Of a DNA stretch of 64,000 bases, positions 45,386 to 56,315 are shown one piece after another; position 1 is the first letter of the stretch, and every line of letters starts with the position of its first letter. Made by a program: the position numbers and the translations under genes. The notes below the pieces were generated by a model, which searched no databases, had not been told where the DNA came from, and saw nothing but the letters and a program-made list of their open reading frames with translations. The stretch is from Branchipolynoe longqiensis (lineage: Eukaryota; Annelida; Polychaeta; Phyllodocida; Polynoidae): NCBI GenBank assembly GCA_030323885.1, contig CM059193.1, forward strand, positions 59,416,042-59,480,041. Direction: 5' to 3'.

Positions 45386-45469
45386 TATGTGACGTCCTAG
45401 CTTCATAGTTTAGAGACATACATATTCAATGCTCATTTTGAATCAGTTTAACCATGAAGAATATATTCA

Positions 45470-45725
45470 CCAGTTCAACCATGAAGAACATTCCCTTCGC
45501 GCGTATCTAAAATAAATTTGCTGTCTAATCCCCTGGCAGTAGTTGGACCCACCGTTAACCAACCTATGGCAATAGTTGGACCCACCGTTAACCAACTTAT
45601 TTCCCCACCAGGGTATCATAAATAAAGGAGGGGCTCCCCTGGCAGTAGTTGGACCCACCGTTAACCAACCTTATGGCAATAGTTGGACCCACCGTTAACC
45701 AACTTATTTCCACCCATCGTAAACT
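45470..45725 (+). repeat. Tandem GTTGGACCCACCGTTAACCAAC repeat
   Basis: GCARTAGTTGGACCCACC with the following GTTAACCAAC occurs four times (about 45537, 45570, 45644, 45678) in a ~110 bp double unit. 45725-46195 has no recognisable gene. Confidence 0.8.
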
Positions 45726-46195
45726 CCTCCTACAGCCAATCGACCCAAACAATTCTAAAGCGTCGATTCCATAATACTGAACACTGGCTTTTTCAATCAA
45801 TTCATGGTTGAACCGTGAATACACGGGCCACCCCGACACCCTGAACCGCATTTAACAAGGGGAACCCATAAATGCGGTTCAGCGGCCTAACTGATTCCCT
45901 GCTCTACAACCAATATACCAATAATATACCACATACAATATTACAATCTATATACAAATCAAGGTGTATTTTTAATGTGGTGGTGTGTGTTTTACAAGAT
46001 AAAAATATAAGTGTATGATTTAAATAGTCCCTGCATATTGCATAGCCCCGTGAACCCATCCCAGTAAATAGAATATTCCCAAAACAATACCTAATGTGAT
46101 GCCCTCGTCCGGATTCTGTGGGTGGCCGCTGCTCGTCCTGCGAATTCAACTGTCACTGCTGGCTGGTGCTATTTGCGGGTGGCCGTTGGTCGCCC

Positions 46196-46960
46196 CGTGA
46201 CGCCGACTCGTATCCAGCTCGTAGTGTATGCTGGATCGGCTAACCGCGGGTGGTTGCTGCTCGCCCCACAAATCCAGCTTGTAGTGTACGCTGGATCGGT
46301 TAACCGCGGGTGGTTGCTGCTCACCCCGCAAATCCAGCTCGTAGTGTAGGCTGGATTGGTTAACCGCGGGTGGTTGCTGCTCGCCCCGCAAATCCAGCTC
46401 GTAGTGTAGGCTGGATTGGTTAACTGCGGGTGGTTGCTGCTCGCCCCGCAAATCCAGCTCGTAGATTAGGCTGGATCGGTTAACCGCGGGTGGTTGCTGC
46501 TCACCCCGCAAATCCAGCTCGTAGTGTAGGCTGGATTGGTTAACCGCGGGTGGTTGCTGCTCGCCCCGCAAATCCAGCTCGTAGTTTAGGCTGGATCGGT
46601 TAACCGTGGGTGGTTGCTGCTCACCCCGCAAATCCAGCTCGTAGTTTAGGCTGGATCGGTTAACCGCGGGTGGTTGCTGCTCACCCCGCAAATCCAGCTT
46701 GTAGTGTAGGCTGGATCAGTTAACCGCGGGTGGTTGCTGCTAGCCCCACAAATCCAGCTCGTAATTTAGGCTGGATCGGTTAACCGCGGGTGGTTGCTGC
46801 TCATCCCGCAAATCCAGCTCTCACTGCCGGCTGGACTTGTCAACTGTGGGTGGCCCCCGCGAATCCCGCGAATCCAGCTCTCACTGTAGTCTGGACTTGT
46901 TAACCGTGGGTGGCCGCCGCGAATCCCACGAATCCAGCTCTCCTTGTTCTGTCGTCGAGC
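46196..46960 (+). repeat. 60 bp minisatellite, about 12 units
   Basis: The unit contains GGCTGGATCGGTTAACCGCG, then GGTGGTTGCTGCTC and CCCGCAAATCCAGCTCGTAG. Units 1-10 are close to identical in length and sequence, while the last two diverge. The period is a multiple of three, so a minus-strand frame stays open across nine units with a 20-residue repeat. The openness is a trivial result of the period. Confidence 0.9.
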
Positions 46961-47254
46961 GGTTGATATGGTGTGTGCGTCTAAATGTTGTATGCATTAA
47001 ATATAAGGGTTAAGGTTCATATTAGGAAATTTACCCGAAATACATAGTATGTAGTTTACTGGCCTTAATATATGGTACCATACAAGCAACTCGAGTACTC
47101 AGAGCACTCACAATAAATACAATGAATTTTTTTTAGACATAATTTACTTTACCCCATTACAACATTATAGAAATTTAACCACTCACTGTAGTATAGTGAA
47201 AATACAACGGGAGGGGAAGGGGAGGAAGGGGACGGAGAGTAGTCTCGCCCACTT

Positions 47255-47857
47255 CACATATATACATAAACAATACCTGTACTCATAGAAGTGGTACATG
47301 AAATCACCAAAATCCAGCAAACGGAAACGGAAATAGCCTTCTATGGGCACCGCCATTTGTAAACTCGTGTTGAATAACAGAATAATCAAAATCCAGCAAA
47401 CGGAAACGGAAATCGCTCATCAAACTTTGGCATGCAGCAAGCAGAGTGGATGACAGCGATTGGTTAATAATATACTATGGGCTTAATGCCTTGACAATGT
47501 GCCGCCGCAGAGTAGTGCATGCCGAATAAAGCAACAACTACACTGGTCCCTCGGTACAGATCTTCCATATATGGTGCGATGACGTCACTGGGACCAGTTT
47601 CCCTGTTCCTCCATGCTACTCTGCAGCAAGGCTGTAAAGGCATTAAGTCCATAGGCCCAATTGACGGTATTCGGAGTCAGCGATTGGTTAATAATATATC
47701 AAAACAAATGCCCGGTGCCATAGAATTTGCTGATATGCACAGTTCAAAACTTAGATTTTATTCAAAATTAAAAGAAATAAAGAACATATTGGCATAACCA
47801 TGGATGCACAAATGCAATATTAATACCGACCCACCTACTGGGGAGGCTAAGGACTAA
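47255..47857 (+). repeat. Interspersed CCAGCAAACGG repeat unit, copy 2
   Basis: The modules and order are as at 40195-40810, including the foldback insertion (47475-47677). The unit continues after the Harbinger-like insertion at 49252. Confidence 0.85.
47475..47677. mobile_element. Foldback insertion, 203 bp, second copy
   Basis: It is flanked by 21 bp direct repeats starting CAGCGATTGGTTAATAATAT (47454-47474, 47678-47698). The foldback arms CTATGGGCTTAATGCC and GGCATTAAGTCCATAG are at the ends of its palindromic part. Confidence 0.8.
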
Positions 47858-49248
47858 AGGCTGCATTCCATATACGCGTAATGCGTAATGCGAATGCGAA
47901 TGCGAATGCGACAAAAAATCTAAACGCCTTGAAACCTATGAGCTACATTCCATATACGCGTAATGCGTAATGCAAATGCGAATGCGAATAAAATCCATTA
48001 TTCCGATCGCTCCATGTAGCGATCAGTGCGTAATGCGTAATGCGTAAAGGTGGTGCGAATAGAAAAGCATCAGTCGCATTTGTCCATTGATATAAGGCTG
48101 GAGGAGGCGACTGATAATTATGGACAGCCGGGACAAGGTGGTGCGAACAGAAAAGCATCAGTCGCATATGTCCATTGATATAAGGCTGCAGGAGGTGACT
48201 GATAATTAAGGACAACCGGGAGGAGGACGGTTGTAGAAGGGCGGTTGTAGAAGATAGGCAGCAAAGAGTCTTTTAAACCCTGTAACTACACGACCAAAGG
48301 CTAGCTAAATGACTAAAGGCTAGCCCCCAGTCTTTATCCCTGTATCTACACTGTCTGTTAAATCCAAGCAAGGAATGAGAGAGGTTAGCTTCCTGTGTCC
48401 TGTATATATATGTACATATATGTATGTACATATATGTACATATATGTACATATATGTACATATATGTATGTACATATATTATTATATCTATGTATAAATA
48501 TGTGTATATATGTATAAATATGTGTACATATGTTAATATGTATATATAATACATGTCTATACGTGTATATATATGTACATATATGTATGTACATATATGT
48601 ACATATATGTACGTATATGTACATATATGTATGTACATATATTATTATATCTATGTATAAATATGTGTATATATGTATAAATATGTGTACATATGTTAAT
48701 ATGTATATATAATACATGTCTATACGTGTATATATATGTATATATATGTATGTACATATATGTACATATATGTACATATATGTACATATATGTACATATA
48801 AGTACATATATGTATGTACATATATTATTATATCTATGTATAAATATGTGTATATATGTATAAATATGTGTACATATGTTAATATGTATATATATAATAC
48901 ATGTCTATATGTGTATATATACATATATGTATGTACATATATGTACATATATGTACATATATGTATGTACATATATTATTATATATATGTATAAATATGT
49001 GTATATATGTATAAATATGTGTACATATGTTAATATGTATATATATAATACATGTCTATACGTGTATATATGTACATATATATATGTACATATATGTATG
49101 TTCATATATGACAGATAGATAGACACATGTACTTTTTATATACTTCACTGCATAACGCATAACGCAATACGCATTACGCGTGTATGGAATGCAGGCATTC
49201 GCATAACGCATAACGCATTACGCATTACGCGCATATGGAATGCAGCCT
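47858..49248. mobile_element. Harbinger-like TIR element, 1391 bp, TAA target duplication
   Basis: The ends are AGGCTGCATTCCATATACGC at the left and the inverse of AGGCTGCATTCCATATGCGC at the right. Both ends carry a second, internal copy of the terminus (about 47942 and 49188) and GCGTAATGCGTAATGCG runs. TAA flanks both sides (47855-47857, 49249-49251), and removing the element rejoins GGACTAACATGTG of the interspersed repeat. A TAA duplication is typical of PIF/Harbinger. No transposase is encoded. Inside are a duplicated GTGGTGCGAA...AGTCGCAT segment (48051-48220) and a TA-rich microsatellite. Confidence 0.8.
48400..49110. repeat. GTACATATAT microsatellite with higher-order units
   Basis: The basic word is GTACATATAT. 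A longer unit containing ATTATTATATCTATG, AAATATGTGTATATATG and AATACATGTCTATACGTG occurs four times (starting about 48478, 48640, 48826 and 48974), differing in the number of basic words. Confidence 0.85.
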
Positions 49249-49251
49249 TAA

Positions 49252-49474
49252 CATGTGTATATTAGTTTATTCCGCGGAAACAACGGCCGTATTCGATTAT
49301 CACGAATGCGACTCGGGTCACCCAAGTTGCTAGAATTTCAAATCGAACACCGCGAGTGGAGTAAAAAAAAATACACGCGCAATAATAAAATACTTTGCTG
49401 TAGTTATAATGGGGGTCGGTCCTAAGCATTGCTTATTCATACCGACCCACCCTCTGGGGAGGCTAAGGACTAAC
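49252..49474 (+). repeat. Interspersed repeat unit, continuation of copy 2
   Basis: It runs from CATGTGTATATTAG through a MITE-like GGCCGTATTCGATTATCACG block (49288 on) to GGCTAAGGACTAAC, where the LTR-bounded insertion interrupts it. The sequence resumes at 56316. Confidence 0.8.
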
Positions 49475-49478
49475 ACGT

Positions 49479-50452
49479 AAAAATATACAGATTTTCGGTA
49501 AAGAATTATATATTGGCAGAGAGCATTATTATTCTTGGGCGATGGAGTGGAGAGAAGGTTATGTAATCTAAAAGGCAATGGTGCCCCACTCACATTATGA
49601 CATGATATAAGCTATGTGAGATATATGTTCATACATGATGCCTAAAGTTAATGAAGAGATGTTCTTATATAAGAAGCAGTTCAAGGTTGATGAAATGTTC
49701 CTCTATCTATTCATAAAGAATGCAATTGGAGAAAAAGGACATTTTTGGAATGTACATATATATATATATATATATTTGTAACTGTCTACAACTACCTGTC
49801 CCTACCAGACCCAGGGTCAAGCGCACCAGCCATACCACATTCCTTAGGGCCACACCCTACAGGCTGGGTTGGGCGGCAACTCCCCATATTACTTATTAGG
49901 GCATTGGACTGACCAGTCTGTAGGGGGTGTCTGATTGGCTGGCTGTGGGAGGTCCGGTCACCTGACCCCCTTTGGCCTATTATGACCACACATGTCTCAT
50001 TCTAATTGTTTATTTAAGAAACTTCTCCAGACACTGGAGAGGGATCACTCTACTCCTAGCTCTTGAGTGAGACAGACCTACTCTAGAGCAGGACCCCAGA
50101 CACTCTGTCTGTTGCTATCAAAATTCATCTATTCCAATTGAGTGTGTACACAGCCTGTCCCATGGGCTGTAGGCACTGCTTTCTCTATACAGGCTAAAGA
50201 GGTAATGATATCTTGTGTGGCTAGAAGGTGAGGGGTTAGTGTGATAGGTCACTGTTAGTTGAGCAGGAGTTGATGCCAATAAAGCACAACATCCTCATCC
50301 TCTATCTTTGTGACTTGTCTTCCTTTCTTCCTTAGTATTGGTTAATGAGTTGATAGTCGGTATTTGAATAACAGCATCACAGGTGATATGAAGGGGAAGA
50401 GTTTTGTAGTATTATCTGGTGTTCATGCGGCCGGGAACCCAGTAATATTATA
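49479..50452 (+). repeat. Left LTR-like repeat
   Basis: It starts AAAAATATACAGATTTTCGG and ends CAGTAATATTATA. TTATATAAGAAGC (about 49664) is TATA-like and CCAATAAAGC (50276) is poly(A)-like. In the first 250 bases it differs from the right copy at roughly eight positions. Confidence 0.8.
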
Positions 50453-50619
50453 TTCTGTTGTTTCGTATATATGTATAAAGATCTTCTTGCTATGTAATAA
50501 AGAAATTTGTTAAACTAGATTGTTGGTGTCCGTGTTAAATGATGTTATAGAGCTGTGTTATAAATTAAACTACAAAGCATAAGAATTTAGCCCATGAAAA
50601 TAAAAACAAATTAATATTA

Positions 50620-50890
50620 ATGACACAAGTACTTCTCCTCTCTTCCCCTCTCTCTTCCCCTGTCTCTTCCTCTCTCCTCCTCACTCCCTTCCTCTCTCCC
50701 TCTCTCTTCCCCTCTCTTCCCCTGTCTCTTCTCTTTCCTCTCTTCCCCGTTCTCTCCCCCTCTCTTCCCCTTTCTTTCCCTCTCTCCTCCCCTTTCTCTC
50801 TCTCTTCCCCTCTCTCTCTTCCCATCTGTCTTCCCCTCTCTCCTTGTCTCTCCCTCTCTCTCCCCCCTCTCTCTTCCTCTCTCTCCCTCT
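50620..50890. repeat. CTCTCTTCCCC microsatellite
   Basis: A pyrimidine-rich tract. Read from the minus strand it extends the Harbinger fragment frame as an Arg/Glu/Gly repeat, which I consider meaningless. Confidence 0.85.
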
Positions 50891-50899
50891 GTTTGCTAA

Positions 50900-51080
50900 C
50901 CAGTCTTCTCCACTTTTCCCTGTTTTCCAACACCCTCTGGAAGTTCCACTTCTCGAGGAATTGGTCGGCGATGGCACGCCATCCTTGTGGAGTCATGGGG
51001 GACGTCATGACCTCGTCCAGGAACTCATCAATGATGGCCTGACACACTTCATGCACAATGAGCGACTGCGTTGTTGGGGA
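50900..51080 (-). pseudogene. Harbinger transposase-derived fragment
   Basis: The minus-strand frame reads SLIVHEVCQAIIDEFLDEV, then TPQGWRAIADQFLEKWNF. This resembles the segment just before the first catalytic aspartate of PIF/Harbinger DDE nucleases. The usual continuation (GAIDGKH-like) is absent. Instead the frame runs into VLENREKWRRLV and then a microsatellite. About 50 codons survive and no catalytic residue remains. It lies tail to tail with the env-type gene's start. Confidence 0.6.
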
Positions 51081-51115
51081 CCCTCCACCATTTTATGTTC
51101 AAGTCAATTTCTACC

Positions 51116-52737
51116 ATGTGGTCATTGTACTGGCTCATAGGCGTCATCTGGTGCTTCCTGCCTCTGGGCAGCAGCACCGACCTCTTTAAGGAAGATGGTG
51201 TCCTAGTTAGAAACCAAGGAGAAGTGAGGACGGTGTCTGCTGTGTGGCAGCTGGTGGTACTGATCACACCCCCAAACCAGCCACCAGTGGAGCACTGGTT
51301 CTCACAGGTATGGGAACATGTGGACAAATTGACTAAGAACAAGTGGTATGTTAATATTCATCATTGGGAAATGAAACTCAGTGTCCTGCAGGCCAGCTGG
51401 AAGTTCTTCAGGTGTTTGCTAAACGGCCTAAGAGGGGACTGGTTAATGCAGTAGGGGTGGCAGCATCATGGCTGTTTGGTACGGTAAGCCAGGCACAACT
51501 AAACAAAGTGCAGCAGGCTATTACTACCCACAGTCTACAGACGCAAGCCTTGAAGCATAACCAAGAGCACATGCTTTCCATTATGAATAGAACACGAAAT
51601 ATTCAGCTGCAATTAGCGGAGCACGTTTCAGTAGTGGAATCAATGTTAGCCTTAGCACAGGATGAAGCTGAGTAGATGACGGAAATCTCCAATGATTTAG
51701 TGCTGCTGCAACGAGTGAGGCTGGCAGTGGAGGAGTTGGAGAGTGTGGTGGACGGCTACGTGTCAAAGCGAGCGTTGCACCATCAGATGGTGATGCAGCT
51801 GGAGCGTGGCATGCTCACGGAAACGCTGGTGGGGCCGGCTCAGCTGGCACTCGTGATGACGGCGGCCAAGGATGCCGGCTTTTGCAGTCTCGACCTGCTT
51901 TGGTACTACCAACACGCAAGGGTAGAGCCAGTGTGGGGTCCGGATGCGTCGATCGCCTTCCGCCTGGGGCTACAGATGGTGAGTCAGGAGACGTATGCGG
52001 CATACCACTTGACGTATCTGCCGGTGCTACTAGACGATGAACATTCAAGGACCGTGGTGGGAAAATCTGTGGTAGCGGTAAGCACGAGAAGGAAGGCGAG
52101 CTTCTATCCTGAAGCTTGCATGGGCAGCTTGCCCACAGTGTGTTACCCTGCCATGGAAATGACCTACCAGACCTGCGAAGCGGTGCTCATGACGGGGACG
52201 GAGCCGGGAGACTGCAACCTGTGGATCACAAAGATCCAAAAGACTGTGTGTGCCACCGTTGTGGCACCTGTGGAGGGCATGGGTGGTGTGAGCATTGCAC
52301 CCCATGAACCTCATATCGATGTGACAATTTGTTGTGCCGGAAAGCCTCAGGTCAACAAGAGGATCACCGGCCCAACAGTGCTGCAGGTGGCGGAGGCATG
52401 CTTGGTGGAGGGCAGAGGTTGGCTTCTGCGAACATTGACTGTGAAACATGAGACCATGAACATACAACGGATGCCACCAAGGCTGGACCTCCCAGCCTTG
52501 AATGTCTCATGGCCTGCTGTTCTCCACCGAGTAATGAAGGAGCAGCTCGAGCGACTGCCAGAGCTGCAGGTTCCCCTGATGTCAATGAACGGTCTAGTGC
52601 AGGTGCCAGACGATTACGTCCGCATTGAACATTTCAGTATACTGTGGTATTGTTTGTTGGCAGTCGCCGGTATAATTGAGTTGTGTGGTATGGTGTATTG
52701 TTATTACAGATGCCAAGCTCATTGTACCAGAGGCTGA
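51116..52737 (+). pseudogene. Envelope-type fusion glycoprotein gene, broken
   Basis: The ATG at 51116 starts a signal-peptide-like hydrophobic segment (WLIGVIWCFLPLG). A frame change lies between about 51400 and 51430. The second frame has a furin-type RPKR followed by a hydrophobic fusion-peptide-like stretch (about 51424-51490) and a helical heptad-type region (about 51490-51660). A TAG at 51673-51675 interrupts it. The same frame resumes at once and continues with a cysteine-containing ectodomain and a transmembrane helix (about 52635-52700), followed by a short Cys-rich tail, ending at TGA 52735-52737. Total size (about 540 codons) and order fit class I-type envelope or F-like proteins of invertebrate errantivirus-type and BEL/gypsy env elements. 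It is not functional as it stands. Confidence 0.7.
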
Positions 52738-54120
52738 CGCCCAAGGAGGAGGCAAGGAATGGTACCAGTGGGTAGGGAGGCGGTGGTCTGTGAATCCAAA
52801 GCCCTGACCCCTCCCTCCCCGTTACCAGTCCATAGAGACACCGTCGTGCGGTATAAGCCGCAGGGCTCGGTGTTGGAGCTGGCTGCGCTGCCATATATGG
52901 TGTAAGAATGTTGCTAGCGTGTTTATTGCAGTGCCTGTAGCGTCTGAGCCGAAAATTGCGGGGATGAGCAGGGATGCTGTATAAAGTCATGTAGTTATTT
53001 AAAAGTTTCCGAACTGTCTACTAAGGGTAGTGTGTATTCCGCATATTGTATGCACTTCTTGTGCGTCAGATCCAATTTTAGGGGGATGAGCAGGGATGTT
53101 GTATAAATTTCAAGACGGGATGATGTTTTCTCATTAGGCAGAAGTAACCGTTCGGAATTGACCGAGGTGTAATTAATGGAGTGAGAGTTGCTCGGAACCG
53201 CTGGAGCTTGCCATCATAGGATTTCTAGTCACCTACTCCTAGCCCTTCCCAAGCCTTTCGGTCTGGCGATGGGTAGCTAACTCGGGATCCTGGTAATGCT
53301 CGGAGGATTTGGGAATATCGGGAATTTAGGCTCCCCGCCCAACCCACAATGAACAAGTAAGGGGGGGAAGGATTTAATTAGACATTATATGCCTCTCGGA
53401 TTCCTGCTTGTAGAATACAAGTATGGGGGGGAAGCTAATTATAGCAATTGGTCTTTACTCGGATTCCTGCTTGCGAAGAACCCGCAGTAGCAAAGTAAGG
53501 GGGAGAGGATTTAATTAAACATTATGCACCTCTCTGATTCCTGCTTGCACGAAACTGGTGTGGATATAGCCATGGGAAGGTCCTAGCAGCCACCTGACCC
53601 ATCGGTCGCATACGAGCCATAGACGACTTCGCTACTCGGCCTGCTCACCTAATCGAACCGGACAATGCTGTCCGGCAGGGACGAGTCTGTGTGTACGATG
53701 GTGGAAATGTGAGAGAAAGACGACGTAAATGTAGGAGGGACGAGTTTGCGTGTGCGATGGGAAATAGGAGAGAAAGACGACCTAGTGTAGGGCGGACGGT
53801 ACGGTGACGCGCTGTGTTTTCACCACCTCCCTCCATTTACATGTACTCGTAGGTTAGTGTGTGGCAGGGACGTGATCCGAGCACCAGTCAGAAATTTGTT
53901 TGTTAAACCAAGGATGTGTTTTTTGAGGTAAATCCAATAAGGTGCAGGCTCTGATCGCAGTGCCCGTTTTATCACGATTGGATCGCGGATCCTTAGTCGG
54001 CTTCCGAACGTCCAGTCGGTGGTAAGCGGTGCCAGACAGGCTGCAGACATGGGTGGGCTCACGCCGATGTGCACACGACTGGGTGTGGGCGTCGGCGGTG
54101 GGGTGCCACAGTGGGCGCTG
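52738..54120 (+). other. Non-coding region after env with purine-rich duplicates
   Basis: GGGGATGAGCAGGGATG followed by TGTATAAA occurs twice (about 52962 and 53083). It resembles a polypurine tract plus the start of an LTR. AAGTAAGGGGG..GATTTAATTA with CTCGGATTCCTGCTTG recurs three times between 53356 and 53550. GAGAGAAAGACGAC is repeated at 53712 and 53770. No gene is visible. Confidence 0.5.
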
Positions 54121-54129
54121 ATGATATGA

Positions 54130-54610
54130 TCATTTTTGATTGATTCGAGTCATCTGATTGATTCGGATCATTGGATTGATCTTGGGGCAAGGATTGACGG
54201 GGTCAATGATTCGGAGGGTCACTGGAGTGACGGGACCAGTGGTTGGTTAGGGCAACCATTGATGGAAGAAATGATTGGTTTCATTTGATGGATTCGAGTC
54301 ATTTGATTGATTCGAGTCATCTGATTGATTCGGATCATTTGATTGATCTTGGGTCAAGGATTGACGGGGTCAATGATTCGTGAGGGTCACTGGATTGACG
54401 GGACCAGTGGTTGGTTAGGGCAACCATTGATGGAGGAAATGATTGAGTTCATTTGATTGATTCGAGCCATTTGATTGAGTCGAGTCATCTGATTGATTCG
54501 GATCATTCGATTGATCTTGGGTCAGGCATTGATGGGGTCAATGATTTGTGAGGGTCACTGGAGTGACGGGAGCAGTGGTTGGTTAGGGAAACCATTGATG
54601 GAGGAAATGA
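54130..54610 (+). repeat. ~168 bp minisatellite, three units
   Basis: CGAGTCATCTGATTGATTCGG occurs at about 54146, 54315 and 54482, each followed by ATTGACGGGGTCAATGATT-like sequence and AGTGGTTGGTTAGG. From 54620 to 55320 the DNA is AT-rich with no recognisable gene. Confidence 0.85.
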
Positions 54611-55341
54611 TTGAAGCAATCACTGTTGAGAACTGATTGGTTTGATTATCCTATACAGTAGTCTAAACTTGGTTGATGGTATCAATCACTACTGAATGAC
54701 ATTTTGTTCTGATTATCTTGTGCAAGATCTGACATGTCATGGTTCCCTGCTTGTGTTGCTATTCTGTCCTGCTTACCCTATTTAAAAAAAAACTAATTTG
54801 TGTTATTATGATGAGTTTAAAGGGGGCCTGGGCGTCCAAGAGAATTAGCAGACACAGCCTGGACAGTGACAGGAGGATAAAAGACATCCTTTTTAAATAT
54901 AAATTTAATATTATGTAAGGGGGGAGTAGAACTAGTATAGATAAGTAGCAAGATAGCCAGTTCAAATCCACCGTCTACATTGGGACTGCCATTCTAATAT
55001 AGATTTTGGGGCTGTTCTTGTCTAAAACAATTACTGTAAACAAATAGATAGGAATGGTCCTCGAGGTGGTGGAGAACTGGAGAAAGACAGAAAACTTGAT
55101 AGAAAAACTTTGACAGTAACGATGGGAGGAGTGGCCAATGCCGTGGAGAATATACTCAAGTTGAAATATAATGCATGGGCATTCGAACGAGAAGGGTACT
55201 GAAACTTATAAAGTCTAATAAAAACTTATATTGCTCCACTGTATGGCACTCGCTCTGGCGTAACCGAAAAAGACGTAATGTTTAAGGGCTTCCATTTTTC
55301 TTGGCCGTTTTGCGCATGTAGAAATGGAAGAGGAACGTTGT

Positions 55342-56315
55342 AAAAATATACGGATTTTCGGTAAAGAGTTATATATTGGCAGAGAGCATTATTATTCTTG
55401 GGCGATGGAGTGGGGAGAAGGTTATGTAATCTAAAAGGCAATGGTGCCCCACTCACATTATGACATGATATAAGCTATGTGAGATATATGTTCATACATG
55501 ATGCCTAAAGTTAATGAAGAGAGGTTCTTATATAAGAAGCAGTTCAAGGTTGATGAAATATTCCTTTATGTATTCATAAAGAATGCAATTGGAGAAAAAG
55601 GACATTTTTGGTATATACATATATATATCTATTTGTAACTGTCTGCAACTACTTGTCCCTAACGGACCCAGGGCCAAGCACACCAGCTATACCACATTCC
55701 TTAGGGCCACACCCTGCAGGCTGGGTTGGGGTAGCAACTCCCCATATTAGGGAATTGCACTGACCAGTCTGTAGGGGGGTGTCTGATTGGCTGGCTGTGG
55801 GAGGTCCGGTCACCTGACCCCCTTTGGCCTATCATGACCACACAAGTCTCATTCTAATTAATTATTCAAGAAACTTCTCCAGACACACTGGAGAGGGATC
55901 ACTCTACTCCTAGCTCTTGAGTGAGACAGACCTACTCTAGAGCAGGACCCCAGACACTCTGTCTGATGCTATCAAAATTCATCTATTCAAATTGAGTGTG
56001 TACACAGCCATAGGACTCCTGTCCCATGGGCTGTAGGCACTGCTTTCTCTATACAGGCTAAAGAGGTAATGATATCTTGCGTGGCTAGAAGGTGAGGGGT
56101 TAGGGTGATAGGTCACTGATAGGTGAGCAGGAGTTGATGCCAATAAAGCACAACATCCTCACTGTCTATCTTTGTGACTTGTCTTCCTTTCTTCCTTAGT
56201 ATTGGTTAATGAGTTGATAGTCGGTATTTGAATAACAGCATCACAGGTGATATGAAGGGGGAGAGTATTGTAGTATTATCTGGTGTTCACGACGGCCGAA
56301 CCCAGTAATATTATA
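55342..56315 (+). repeat. Right LTR-like repeat
   Basis: Same start and end words as the left copy and the same length. It is preceded by a purine-rich tract at 55321-55335, in the position of a polypurine tract. Confidence 0.8.

Larger units (their letters stand above)
49479..56315 (+). mobile_element. LTR-bounded env-carrying endogenous element, 6837 bp
   Basis: Two same-orientation 974 bp repeats bound an internal region of 4.9 kb. A perfect 4 bp ACGT duplication (49475-49478, 56316-56319) flanks the whole. Joining the outer flanks restores GGACTAACACGTGTACATATA, found uninterrupted near 40190, so the whole stretch arrived as one insertion. The interior has a broken env-type gene (51116-52737), a purine-rich stretch directly before the right repeat (GAAATGGAAGAGGAA, 55321-55335), a Harbinger fragment and minisatellites. 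Gag and pol are not visible. The termini are not the usual TG...CA. I call it a defective retrovirus-like or LTR retrotransposon-like element. Confidence 0.7.

Noticed and set aside
45069..45419. Overlapping Tyr/Thr/His/Met frames on both strands
   Set aside because: They translate the CATA/TACG microsatellite in different phases.
46196..46960. Regular repeats that could suggest a CRISPR array
   Set aside because: Units are contiguous with no unique spacers, and the surrounding DNA is eukaryotic.
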